NCBI GenBank assembly: GCA_032622095.1
Contig: CP136066.1
Span: 200,036,978 to 200,100,977 of the forward strand
DNA: 64,000 nucleotides
From: Siphonodentalium dalli
Lineage: Eukaryota; Mollusca; Scaphopoda; Gadilida; Siphonodentaliidae
Reading direction: 5' to 3'
This document shows positions 1-12,162 of the stretch, piece after piece. The notes under the pieces are model-generated. The model was not told the DNA's origin. It did not search any database and worked only from the letters and a program-made list of their open reading frames with translations. Each line of letters opens with the position of its first letter. Position 1 is the first letter of the stretch. The position numbers and the translations under genes are program-made.

Positions 1-1829
1 GATTGTGGGTTGATATAATATATACAGAAAGAATCTAATCTCGGACCAGACCACACGACTAAATTGATTAATGCTAAATATTCTACTATGATGCATGATA
101 ACTATTCTACCACGATGTATAACTTATAAGAGTTCCCGACCTACTAGATAGGTAAGTATTCTATTGCCTAATATGTATTCTATGTAGTGATGATTAATAT
201 ATTACCCCATTCAAAATTCGCTACACACAGACACCGTATATTCTGCCCAGACGGAGGCGATAACAAATAAATCCCTAAATAGCCCGGACGAAGTCAGGAA
301 CATCATCTAGTTTTTATGTATTAATTAAATGCAGTGACTCGAAGTCGTTTTCGTTTGTTATCGCCGATAGTTGCGTTCCGAATCCAGAAGTAAATATTTA
401 CCACTGAGCGTATTTCAGACGATGTTTCCGGCGGAGTGGTACGGTCGATTATCTTGAAATTTTCGGCGATATTAGTAGCATGCTACATTCCGCCAGTTGG
501 CATAGCGCCTGAATACTAACGTATTAATTCACGCACCAGAACAAGTTCATAATATGTCTTTAAAATAGTATTGGCAAAATATTCAACACCAGCTGTGTCC
601 TTTCGTAGAACGCGACGTCTGAACTACGCAAGAAGAACACAGACAGAAGAAAATTAACCTTGTTATTTTTCATCCGCTACTTGGAAATATCTGTCTTATA
701 ATTCCACCACGGTGGTTCACCCTGGTGATATATTTCAGTCATATATTTTAACCCTAGTATATTTACCCTTGTATTTTCACCATATTAACTGTCTTGTATT
801 CTCACCCTGGTCCGTTGGTATACCATAGTAGTTTTAATTACCCTGGTATACCATGGTAGGTTTTAGAAGGCTTACATTTTGAGAGAGATCATGGGAATTG
901 TTATGACTCACACATGTAATTACCTTCGTCACATAGTTATAACATTATTCTTGCCTAGATAGTTAACTTGTGTGTATGACATCGGTACTCCATTGTTTTT
1001 GCCACGATTAATGTACAAACATAATTTTATTATCGTTAAAAGAGACAAAACACCCAGATGCATAATGTGTTATTATGAAATAGAGTTATCGCTCATGCTA
1101 CCATGATGCTTTCACCCTGGGGATTTCAGCCTTGAATTTTCACACGTAAAATAATATAGCATACCAACATTACTGTTAGAAAATGTATCAAACTAAATAT
1201 CGCCTTCAAATCTGGAAACAATTATAATATCCAGCTTAAAAGACTTTTGTTTTTATCGGTGTGCGAGAGGAAAGATGCTATGCATTAGAATATGATCAAC
1301 AGAGAGCGTTAATTATTATTTATTATTATCAGATTACAATATATGTGGGGAAATTGGTACATATTGGTAACTTGGCCCGGTGATTGTCACGGAATATATA
1401 CAGTGGAACTCGTATGACGTAAAGTGAAACCAAGTAGCTATACCGAGCGTTTACAACCAGCTTAGAAGATATGGAGGGAGAATAGGGGTAACTTAATTCC
1501 CCATGCATGGCGTCTCATGGAATATGGAATAATAATTTACTCATTCTTTACCCGAGCAATGCCGGGTACCCCAGCTAGTAATATATCAGTACTGTATGAG
1601 ACAACATACATAATTATACGAGGAAGCAGTGTATATGCATATTGTAGCATGGGACGCAATTCGCCACCTCTAACACCAACCTAGTTAATAATTATTACTC
1701 ACCACTATTGGTTCTTACAACCATGAAAAATGCTAAACAGGAAATTAACTAATCACTGCCTTGATATTGAGCCATGTTCTTTTTAACAAATTTAACAAAA
1801 ACAACACCGGTGTTACATATCGCCATTAA
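1..1829. other. Non-coding flank with dispersed repeat
   Basis: No credible gene is seen. The stretch is AT-rich with only short chance frames. Positions 325-565 carry a repeat described separately. Around 700-870 there are short CCCTGGT/ACCATGG-type repeats like those at 6120-7060. Confidence 0.5.
325..565 (+). repeat. Dispersed repeat R8, copy 1
   Basis: A block containing TAGTTGCGTYCCGAATC, CAGACGATGTTT and AATTTTCGGCGAT recurs at 8190-8400 in the same orientation and at 23325-23585 inverted. Divergence is moderate. It is likely a fragment of an unidentified interspersed element. Confidence 0.6.
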
Positions 1830-3102
1830 GGGTACGTTCATACGCTGGCAATATTGCACTGCAAACTGCAAAAATGCCAGCTGTAAAATTTCCAAAACGG
1901 ATTAATTTCTGCCCGATGTCAACAAATCAGCGTTAGTAGTGATCAATAAACGACAGCCGTTTTGCGTCATTGATGAGCTGTTTGCAATATATTAGAACAC
2001 GATGCGTGTTGGTATTCTTAGGCCAGTCAAAATAATGTCACTTGACATGTTGGAATGTTATATCGCCACGACCAGTTCTCTCGCTGGGATGCTGCTCATA
2101 TATGAGTACAATAAACGTCACTTAGACAGGAGATGGTGGGTCCGCACTTGGCTCAACGAAGATAACCGACGAATTCATATCTTCCCGGGTATCATCCCAA
2201 ACTCCAAACTTGTCATTCCAATAATTTTAGTCACAAACTCGTTGGTCTTCATGTTAAGCAAAACAATAAGTTATGAAAAACGGGGGGGGGGGGGCGTAGT
2301 GCTGATGTTAAACAAAACAAAGAAATCAAATAAATAGTAACACAAGTTAATCAAAAGCACACAATATATTGTTATTCAAATGGCATGAATAATTATATAG
2401 GCCCATATATGCTTTATCAATGCCAAAGACTAACATCCCATTATCCCTACTGCTAGACCCCACCCCCACCACCACGACACAAGCAGTCACGTTTAAACCA
2501 CTACAATTACGTCGATATACCAGTCTTGGTAGATGGTGTTGGCACGTATTCGAACCCCAGCTTGATCTGAATTGAGTGATATCTCAATGTGCCATTCTGA
2601 TCGATACATGACCATTTCGAAAACAGTTTATAATTTGCACACGCTCACTGAAGTAAGCACATTTGAAGAAATGCATGGCTACTCATAGTGGGTCCTGCCA
2701 ACACCTCCCCTATAGCTCCCACGTTTATGACTCGGGAAGCATCACCTTTGGTACTCTTTGTATCACGCCATATCATCATATCCTCATATAACGGAGATTA
2801 GTAAGTACACATGTATAATTATGTGTATGAGAATCGCAGAGAAACACCCCGATCCCATTCGATCGTATCAAGGACGGTACAGACACAATCAATTATTGTC
2901 AGTGGCCTTGTGTTGTGGCCACCAGCAGAGAGGTATACGCCGTTATCATATATCACCGTTGATTGTTGGCGACCAGCCACGACACAGCACGAGCTAGTCG
3001 TTTGCTGGCAAAAATGCCAGCTAACAAAACAAAACAAAACAACCTTTGCAGCTGGCATTTTTGCAGTTTGCAGTGCAATATTGCCAGCGTATGAACGTAC
3101 CC
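1830..3102. mobile_element. Non-autonomous DNA transposon, 54-bp perfect TIRs
   Basis: Positions 1830-1883 and the reverse complement of 3049-3102 are identical over 54 bases (GGGTACGTTCATACGCTGGC...). The flanks suggest a 3-bp TAA duplication. The 1273-bp interior has no transposase; the ORFs at 2002-2337 and 2758-3128 are not recognisable and are probably chance. A G13 run lies near 2282. The perfect ends suggest recent activity. Confidence 0.75.
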
Positions 3103-3126
3103 TAAATGCAAATGATTTGATAAACT

Positions 3127-4311
3127 AATTAGGCCTATTTTATTGTATGGATGTGAGATATGGTCCACTGACCGTAAGTTTTGTAAACGGGCTCTGTTTT
3201 TGAATGGAAAGGCCTCAAATCACCCTTCTAGGGCAGTGTTATGTCGTTTCCCTATCGCGAATGATGCCGTTTTACAACTCTTCGGGTACATGCTAAAACT
3301 ATCAAAAGTAGATGACCATAATATCTTATCCGCATGCTACAAAGAGTCTCTGAATTGTAAATTAACTTTAACATGGCTCACCCAATTGTCGCGTTTTAAC
3401 CCTTTACCCAACAAACCGGCCAAAACCGGCCAAATAAAGCTTCAACAGCCTAAAATATCTTCGGTCTGTCTCAATAGAACCATACAAATATGGATATCAT
3501 TGGAACCGGCTCCTTGACCACATTGTGATAGTTACAGTTATACCCTGTGCCAATGCATTCTCTTATATATGCGAGTCGACCATAGGTCGCCTCGCATATA
3601 TAAGAGAATGCATTGGCCTAAAAATAAAACTTTTGTTAACACTTTTTACCATTTTTTCTGACATTCTTTAACAATTTTATAATTTTTAATGTGTTAAGCC
3701 AATGCATTCTCTTATATATGCGAGGCGACCTATGGTCGACTCGCATATATAAGAGAATGCATTGGCACAGGGCCCTTCTGTTGGGTAAAGGGTTAACATT
3801 GTAATCAATAGCAGGGCAGCGTGAACTGATGCTGACTAAGACATTGAAATCAGAACACATGCAAGTGTTTCGCAATGATATATTCAATGACGATAGACCG
3901 ACGGTGAAAAATAAACTACGAACCTATAGGATATTTAAAGATGAATACAAAATTGAGCCACGATCACAAATTGCTCGCGAAATGTTTTCTAGATGGCGCG
4001 TGAGCAACCACATATTGGCAATAGAACAAGGGAGGCATAGACAACAAGTAATACCATTAGACAGTCGGCTGTGTTCCATGTGTGACAAACAATGTGTCGA
4101 ATCTGAAATGCATTTTATCATTGAATGTAACGCATACGATGATTTAAGATCTAATTTATTCAGCGAAATTGAGAAACACGATAGTGAATTCAATAATTTG
4201 AATGACGCAGATAAATCTGCACTGATTATGAGAAATGATAATATTAAATTAATTAACAAGGTTTGCAACATAGTCCGGCTATTCTTCCTTCGGCGGAATA
4301 ATACAACTTGA
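3127..4311 (+). pseudogene. LINE reverse-transcriptase C-terminal fragment, split by a MITE
   Basis: Upstream of 3395 the frame reads PILLYGCEIWSTD and continues in the style of the ORF2 region after the polymerase domain of invertebrate LINEs. From 3829 to 4311 a 160-residue frame contains FNDDRPTVKNKLRTYRIFK, RVSNHILAIEQGRHR and a CSMCDKQCVE...HFIIEC zinc-knuckle-like region ending in a stop. A TTAA-flanked MITE (3396-3796) separates the two parts. The 5' end is missing. Confidence 0.72.
3396..3796. mobile_element. TTAA MITE 'A', copy 1 (double palindrome)
   Basis: TTAA duplications flank inverted ends CCCTTTACCCAACA. Inside are two 69-bp perfect or near-perfect palindromes (3549-3617 and 3698-3766), each starting GCCAATGCATTCTCTTATAT. 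The second is the reverse complement of the first, so the whole element is also an inverted repeat. TTAA targeting is typical of piggyBac-type transposases. It has no coding capacity. Confidence 0.82.
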
Positions 4312-6119
4312 AGAAATTGTTGAGGGAATGTTGATAAGAACTGTTTATGTGTGTGTGTATTGCTTATTTATGTATATGATACTCATCAGTATCTTGCAAC
4401 TGCCCATTGAGGTGTTTTGCAGTAAATTCTTGTATCTTGTATTTTCATCCATATACATTGTCCGCGCTGGGCCGAACAAATATTTTGCCGATTGTGGCCA
4501 AATTAAATCCTCGTATTCTGGGCTCACCATTAATGACTAAATTTTTGTTTTAACATCTAACGTATATAATTATAATAACATAAATAAGTTAAATAAATAT
4601 ATGTCGTCGATACCGTGTATCATGCCAAAGCATCTTCAAATGTTTAGCACACCTCAAGGTCAGTCTTATGTCAATGTGCATGCCTATACCTTCAAATACT
4701 GTGGCTAGACCTCTTTAATCCCACCATTGTTACTTGACAATATACCAATACCCTCCATCTACCATTCAACATTATGCCATACAATGGATTCATTAGCGTT
4801 AATCATCATTAGTTGTGTTATTGTAGTTGGACGCACATTGTATGTAACTTAGTACACTGTCTTTAGTGCATTTTGTTACACATTAACCTGTATCACCTTA
4901 TCAATTGACCCAGTCAATGTTAAAACATCAAATCATGTTTCACTCATTTTATCATGCAAACGTATTAAGAACAATGATTTTATTTACTGTATTATGTATG
5001 CATGCTAATTAAAACTTTCAAATGTTTCAGATGTTAATACAATACATTTGACTGTTATGTCGCTCCCGTGACAAAATTAATTTGGGTTTTTTAATTAAAT
5101 TCCGTCTCTATTTGGGGTAAAACAAATTTGACCATTTGTTTGGCCAACGACAGCGTGTACCCTGTCCACATAGTCATGTAATCTTGACATATTACCCCCA
5201 TTCTGGACTTCTCGATCTATGACCTCTGGGGCCAAGCTCTCTGGTATAATTATAATTCATCTTTCGGGAAGGATATATCCAGATCTGGAAGAAATTTGTC
5301 ACCAATATATAGCCGACGTTGCGCATAAAATAGTCCGATTATTTGTACTGTTATTTGACGAGTTATTCGATCGAATAATTATGCATGGTTCATGATCTCT
5401 GATCACAAATTATCCGGAAACATGGACCAATCATCCTATTTGATTGCCGTTGATAGCACCGATTCACGTTGTCTGTTTTCGACAACGTCAGGTCGGCATA
5501 TCGTCGACGTACCATTGTTGAATGCTGTCACCCCGTAACAATCGTGTTATTGTCGTGTCTACAGCAGTCAATTTAGGCCATGTGGTAATTTCTTATAGAT
5601 AGTTTACAGACTATATCATTATTGTAAAACAAAACTTAAATAATACTTAATTTGACGTAAATGCTTTCATACCCACGAATCGACGGAATATAACTGAATT
5701 CAAAAATGCGCGCCTATCCTTGACCCAGTCACCCAGCTAAAAATAGCGTGATATAGTTCGTACCAGTCATGGCGTTGTATTAAAGCCGAGACTGAAACGG
5801 TACGGAATCTGACGAGGTTTGCCGAATGACACTACCCCGTCCCATCACATTATTTGTATGTGTTCACTCCTTCCTTTGTTGCAAAGGGGGAACTCTTAAT
5901 AATGTGACATGTAGGGCATTTTTTTAAGGTTTTTGGTATGCAGCCAACACACCAGCATGGGCATGTACATTATAAGAAGTGACAAAGTATACAATTGAGT
6001 AAAGAATCTTTATATATGCATGGAAATACAGATCAGCGATGACAACTGATGGCCGAATTATGTACATGTACTAGCTGTTTATAAATTGAGAATTCACATT
6101 GGCCTCTATAGTGTATGAT
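4312..6119. other. Non-coding, nothing recognised
   Basis: This is AT-rich sequence after the LINE end. Short frames at 4328-4540 show no protein character. I see no repeat arms or exon signals that I can support. Confidence 0.4.
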
Positions 6120-7060
6120 GGATAATATGGTTTAAACTGGCCACTATTACCACTATTTCCTATGGTAAAACACAAATCACCCATATAAACCATTATTGTG
6201 GTTTATATGTGATGCTTTGCGTTTTACATATAGGCATCGGTTACAACAAAATGTGGCCTTGTATTACCAGAGTATACTCTTTTACCAGATTGGTTGGAAG
6301 GCAACATATGTTTTCCAAGGTATGTTGAAAATCAAACTGACTATAACAGATTAAATTCTCAATCTACAAGAAGATTTTCAGAACACGGAAAATGATATTT
6401 GATACGCTGGTTAACTCGAGAAGAACACTTGTAAAATCAATACACGATGGCAAGACAGTGTAGCTGTATAACACCCTGGTGAATTCAGAGTTTACCATGA
6501 TTTTTACCACCTCAAGGTGTTACTTACATTAGTTGACTCTAAAATACTCTGGTAAAACTATGCGATTCCAATATTACACTGCTATTGCGTTGGTAAAGTC
6601 AGAATTGACCCTGGTGTGGTCAGGTATATATACATTGTTGTTTTGCCATTGTGTTTTATGAAACACCCTACTAGAATCAATGTATGCCTCACAATACATT
6701 GGTATTATCATGGTGAATTCTCAATTAACCACAGTAAGCCCATGTAAACGTGATTTATACTGATTTATATTGGTTTTATCAGCGTGTTCTTGAAACACCC
6801 TAGTAGAATCAATTTAAAGCCTCACATTGCTTTGGTATTATCATGGTAAATTCTCAGATCACCCCAGTAAATCCATGTAAACCGTGAATTACAATTGTTT
6901 CTATTGGTTTTACCAGCGTGTTTTTGAAACACGCAAGTAGAATCAATGTAAAACCTTACATTACTTCGGAATTAGCATGGTGAGTTATCTACTGAGCCCA
7001 TGTAAATCCATGTAAATCGCAATTTACAATTATTTACATTGGTTTTGCCAGGGTAATTTT
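6120..7060. repeat. Degenerate tandem repeat, period about 133 bp
   Basis: Units beginning GGTTTTRCCAGCGTGTTYTTGA recur at about 6639, 6772, 6904 and 7041. They contain ACACCCTAGTAGAATCAAT and TATCATGGTRAATTCTC. Earlier sequence from 6120 carries shorter, more decayed pieces of the same motifs. Confidence 0.6.
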
Positions 7061-7122
7061 TGTATAAGGGTTTAAAGTAACATATAGGTACTACGGCCGG
7101 ACGTAATCTAATATAGTGTGTA

Positions 7123-7653
7123 TTAAAGGCACGGGCGGCGTTCGTTGCAGAAATATTCATATTTGTTCAAATCGCCATCAACAGAAGGAATATAAAAATA
7201 TGTATAGTTTTGTTCATATGCCAAACATAATCAGCGCGTAAATAGTATATTGTCGTCAAGACGTACGATGGTGTTCGTAAACAAGAGCCTGCTCGTGTTA
7301 CATAAATTGTGCTTCTTCTGTTTACACAACACAGCGCAATTCTATTGGTTAATCGCACACAAATGATATAAACGCTCTTTATTATTTCCATATCAGGAAA
7401 ACAGTAACAAATAACGCTCTTTATGTTTACCATATCCGGATCTAAACAAAAGTCAGGAAACGTAACGTTTTTTGCTTTTGTTTACATAACAAAGGACAAC
7501 AAAATTACAATAACATACTGTTTATGCCATATTTCTGATTGGTGTAAGAACAAAGTCTGTCCATGTTTTAGTATTATTTCTGTTTATGGCGGTTTTTGAC
7601 GAAGGTGAATATTTTAACAGCATACCCACCGCCAACGCCGCCCGTATCTTTAA
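7123..7653 (+). mobile_element. TTAA MITE 'T', copy 1
   Basis: A 531-bp element flanked by TTAA. Its imperfect TIRs of about 65 bp begin AAAGGCACGGGCGGCGTT at left and AAAGATACGGGCGGCGTT (complement) at right. The interior contains two copies of the CGCTCTTTAT motif. Other copies are at 24771-25140, 28161-28668 and 45230-45762. Confidence 0.8.
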
Positions 7654-8189
7654 CTGTTTATACAATCACGCATGTCACTATAATAAATAAATAAATAACT
7701 AATCAGTCAATCAATATTATCAAAGCCACAATCATAGATGCTGAATTATTAAGATCAAGTTCACATGTGGGCTTGTGTTAATGTGCTCTGGTGTTGTTTG
7801 TTCCCACTGAATTGATATGATGCTGGTAGAGTACACTAATGTAGTTTAGAGAAAGTAACGTTATTTTTTTTCTAAAGTTGACATTCGTACGGTGTTTGGG
7901 TAATGGCCAGCAGTTGTGTGAACCATTCCAGTTCCGATATACTTTAAATATTTCAGCAATAGTTCTTGCAAAACGACAGAAATAGCCATCTTGATTATTA
8001 TCTGTTTGCAACTACCGACACACTCAGTATTAAAGTGAAACACTCAGGTAGGGTGATAAAATAGAAGTTGAAAAATAACTTTCTCACAGTAGTTGTGTTT
8101 ACGAATATTAGTCCAAATTGACAACACACACGTCGTTCTGATAAATTGAATACATATCATTTTTCTGGATGGCAAAATCATTTGTGTGT
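7654..8189. other. Non-coding, nothing recognised
   Basis: Short overlapping frames at 7778-8043 have no recognisable product. A short (ATAA)n run lies near 7683. Confidence 0.35.
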
Positions 8190-8590
8190 GTCGATAGTTG
8201 CGTCCCGAATCGAGATGTAAATATTTACAATTGAGCGTAGTTCAGACGATGTTTTCTATGGAGTGGTATAGTTAATTACTTTGAAATTTTCGGCGATGTT
8301 AGTAGAATGCTACATTCCACAGGTTGGCATAACGCCTGGGTACTAACCTAATCAGTTTCACGTATCCGAACAAGTCCATAATATGTCATTAAAATATTTT
8401 ATAACAATTATGTGTTTTTTAATGTTGTATACACATACTGCTTTTTCCTAGAATAGATTAGCACAACTCCGCGAACATGACAACTTTAGATAAAATGACT
8501 GTACGCTGCCCTACCAGCATCATAACAGTTTAACAGGACCACCAATATCACAGCAAAACATTAGGATCAGGGTTGGTACCTGAGTGCCTA
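8190..8590 (+). repeat. Dispersed repeat R8 copy 2 with fragment of a second element
   Basis: 8190-8400 matches 325-565. The following 8400-8590 resembles the inner and right part of the CCCTGGTCAA element at 23732-24466 (CACTGCTTTTT, GACAACTTTAG, GCATCATA...CAGGACCA). Confidence 0.55.
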
Positions 8591-8646
8591 CGTGAATGCA
8601 CGAATACGACATGTGCGCCTAGTGGCGAATCTGGTAAAACCGATGA

Positions 8647-9055
8647 TTAACCCTTTACCTAACAAACCGGCCAAAAACGGCCAAAAACGGCCAAATAAAG
8701 CTTCAACAGCCTAAATTATCTTGGGTCTGTCTCAATAAAACCATACAAATATGGATATCATTGGAACCGGCTCATTGACCACATTGTGATGGTTACAGTT
8801 ATGCCCTGTGCCAATGCATTCTCTTATATATGCGAGTCGACCATAGGTCGCCTCGCATATATAAGAGAATGCATTGGCCTAAAACAAATCTTTTTTAACA
8901 CTTTTTACCATTTTTTCTTACATTCTTTAACAATTTTATAATTTTTAATGTGTTAAGCCAATGCATTCTCTTATATATGCGAGGCGACCTATGGTCGACT
9001 CGCATATATAAGAGAATGCATTAGCACAGGGCCGTTCTGTTGGGTAAAGGGATAA
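8647..9055. mobile_element. TTAA MITE 'A', copy 2
   Basis: Same structure as 3396-3796, with TTAACCCTTTACC at left and two GCCAATGCATTC palindromes. The right end is mutated (GGGATAAC instead of GGGTTAAC), so one TTAA has decayed. Confidence 0.78.
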
Positions 9056-9390
9056 CATGAATGCTCACTCATGTAATTTTTCGAACACACAAATTATGAC
9101 ATAAATATATATGTAAATATCGCATTTGATATAGCCTTGTGTGGTGTTATAATATATACAATTGATACATGCATCGAATACGAAATATTGCACGTTAATC
9201 TTGGTGGGTGGATCCGTCTAATTCCATTCACCATGACCGAATTTCCATAGCAACAGTCACTCGCTCAGCTTCTGACCATTCAACTAACAGTCCATGCGCC
9301 TACGAAATCATCCAAATGCAAAATAAACTATTGCCACCGCAAGAAAACAATCGTATTCATGGCGAAATTACAGGAAACTGAGCATAACGG
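9056..9390. other. 3' flank of the mucin-like gene
   Basis: This stretch would contain the 3' UTR of the minus-strand gene. No AATAAA (TTTATT on the plus strand) was seen, so the 3' end is undefined. Confidence 0.3.
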
Positions 9391-9562
9391 TTAAGCGAAT
9401 TCAGTCATTTCCTCATCGAAATCATGATATAGAGGGTTGGAATACGGTAGAGGCGTGGGCCTCTTGAAATAGTTCAACGTCCACAAAGGTCGAGGAATTG
9501 GGTAGAAGAAATCGTCATCAATATCAACATCTGCAACGGCCACGCGCCTTCTCTTAGCCGCT
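9391..9562 (-). CDS. Terminal exon: cytoplasmic tail with NPLY motif
   Basis: This final exon has acceptor tttcaatttcag|A and ends in TAA at 9391-9393. It adds about 56 residues. They begin with AAKRRRV, a basic stop-transfer just after the CCCC cluster. An acidic segment follows (DVDIDDDFF), then Pro/Tyr-rich sequence (YPIPRPLW, RPTPLPYSNPLYHDF) and the C-terminus EEMTEFA. NPLY fits the NPxY consensus bound by PTB domains and used for clathrin-mediated uptake, and several tyrosines could be phosphorylated. The codon split with the TM exon is intact across an intron of about 5.3 kb. I saw no clear AATAAA on this strand in the next 330 bases. Confidence 0.72.
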
Positions 9563-10136
9563 CTGAAATTGAAACACAATCATATGACAGTTGCATCAAA
9601 GAAATGTGAAAGGTCAACATAAAATGTACATGTACGTCACCAATACATAGTAAGCAGTTTAAACCCCGGAAATAAGATATCCCCAATACCACAATGACGT
9701 CTACGGTTATATGTCGTACCGATACGCCGTACACAGGAAAAAAATCAAGAATTTAAAATATGAATTATTATATAAATTATTAACATGTAAATCACTGGCA
9801 GTGAATGTGGTATACGAAAGACGTGTAAATGAAGTGAGCGAGATGTGAGCGAATTGGACGAATGTCACTTGATCTATAATAATAAACAGTTTTATTCCTG
9901 AACAACACCTGAACTTGAATCGCATGGGACAACGCAGAATGGCGTATTCACATGGACCAGCAAGAAAATGTACTTAAGAAAATATCGGTCACGGATGTAA
10001 CCTGTCATCTTTTGCTGCAATGATTACACCCATTCGACCGTGAACAGAATATTTGTGGATGATGGTGTTCAGAGTGGTATTCACGACGAGGCGTACACGA
10101 AGTATTCTCAAGGCAAACAATCTAAAGTCTGTTTTA
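9563..10136. other. Intron sequence
   Basis: This is the intron upstream of the tail exon. No further exon or repeat is supported. Confidence 0.35.
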
Positions 10137-12162
10137 GGGTCAATCCACACCGGGCGCGAGCGCGCGATTATAACGGCCGTTTTCTGTCGTCCGTAGCAGT
10201 TCAAAGCGCGCGATCTTTATATTCACACCGCAAGCGACTGAATCGCTGACCACGAGGTGATCACAGCAGTGATTTTATGCTTCGTATATTTCTCGCTTTG
10301 TGGCAAACCATCGGGATAATTGGGTCGCTGTCAAATAGCATTTTTATATGCGCGTATTCCTTCTATTTGATTTAAACAATATTTATTAGCCCCAATATTA
10401 CATTTATGATGAACAACATTTAGATGATGGAAACATGAGTAGAATAGAAAAGGGGAAGAGGATTTAGCAGCAAGCAGATATGTGCTTTTGTTGAGCTATC
10501 TCCTCAGACAAGTAGAACAATTGTAGAAATCAAGAAAGATCGAGCGAATGGCAAGTGGTCGAGTTAGAGAAACAATAGGTTTAAGAAGTGATGGTATATT
10601 AATATTATGATGTACAGACGAGTTTACAATAAGTGTTGAAATGATAAATAAGCTTATGTGGATAATAATGAGAGGGGTGTATTCACACGGAATACGAGAC
10701 AGAGATAGGTGAAGCGATAGAAATAAAGAGCTTGTATGTGAAAGAAAAGTCGGTACCACTGTTATGAACATTTTTAGACTAACTTGTGGAAAGAATTATT
10801 TTGAAAATGAATTGTTTTGAAAATAAATGAATGTGGAAACTAAATATGGAAACTAAATATGAAAACTAAATATGAAAACTCCATGGGTTATCGTTGCTAT
10901 GCCGTTGAATTGTTAGTGTATTGTTTGAAACGACCGCTTTTTTGAATGAAGTATTGCGTAGGTCTGAATATTTCATTATTTATTTCAGATGATAGCAATG
11001 GTATGCCTTTGAGTAAGATCTTGGTAGTTAAGAAAGTCGGGTCAATATTTGAGAATGAGTCAGACCTGAGTTGAGTATATCTTTGACAGAATAATAGAAA
11101 GTGTTCAGCGCTTTCTACACCCCCGCATACACATTTGTCACAATCGCGTAAATGGTTTTCACGAAGGTCACGATTTAGATTACTACACTTGAGTCTTAAA
11201 CGGGCATGCAATATTTGGGTTTCGCGATTTAAACAATAATCAAAGTGTTGGACTTTCAATGAATTTCTCCGTTTTTCTATATCTAGTCGTGACTTGAATA
11301 TCTCTAAAGACTTTGCGCTTTTAGTTACGGGTGTTAACTCATTCCACAGGCGAGTAGCAGATGGAAGGAAGGTGTTCATATATGCCGAGTTGTCAGCTTG
11401 CGGAGGTCTTAAGTCGTTTCTCCTAAAATTATATCTCTGGGAACCCGGGGTATCGGTGTTGATCATTTTGTATAAATAGGATGGTGATGATCTAACAAAC
11501 ATTTTATAAAACTGATTTAGTTTAAATATGTTTCTCCTTTCTGCTAATGTTTCCCACCCAAGTTCGGATAGAAGGTCGCTATTGTTACTGCTACGCGTGG
11601 CTCTATTTCAAGGCGACATATTCATTCGTCGTCGCGATAACAAAGGTGGTGGGGGACTTATAGCGACATGCTGATAACTGAAGTGTAAGGATAAAAGAAA
11701 AAATGCCTGGTAATAGCTCGACGTAATAACAGGATCGTCGGGTTAATTTTGGTCCCAACCAATTCCAAGCTTCTGAATTTACTTTGCCCACAATTTGCCC
11801 CCATCACATATACAAAAAACTCACAAACTGGAATTATGGAATGAAATTCAATTAAACGCAATTGCTATGAGAATTTAGGAAGCCCGTGCACCATTCCACT
11901 TGACATACTATATTTGACAATTAGATTACTTTGAAAAACTCTTACATGTACATGTTTAGCAAAATTCTGATTAAAATGTCCATATACATTGTATTTGTCA
12001 CCTACCTGTAAATGATGCACTCAAACGATTATCTACCCATTGCAAACCATCGCGCGCGACGCAGCATTTGGTGTGGATATAAAAATCGCGCGCTTTGAAC
12101 CGCTACGGACGACAGAAAACGGCCGTAAAATTCGCGCGCTCGCGCCAGGTCTGGATTGACCC
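10137..12162. mobile_element. 2.03-kb TIR element with TTA duplication
   Basis: Ends GGGTCAATCCA at 10137 and its complement at 12162 are flanked by direct TTA. Similar inverted arms of about 115 bp follow (GGGCGCGAGCGCGCG..., AACGGCCGTTTTCTGTCGTC). No transposase is seen. The interior holds a LINE fragment on the minus strand. The arms are rich in GCGCGC. Confidence 0.72.
10897..11595 (-). pseudogene. LINE reverse-transcriptase C-terminal fragment
   Basis: A continuous frame of about 230 codons ends at a stop near 10897. It includes SELGWETLAERRNIFKLNQF, DTPGSQRYNFRRNDLR, TFLPSATRLWNEL and the cysteine motif CDKCVCGGVESAEHFLLFC. This is the standard C-terminal region of invertebrate LINE ORF2. 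It is 5' truncated at about 11595 and lies inside the 10137-12162 element. It is the least damaged LINE frame in the window. Confidence 0.8.
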
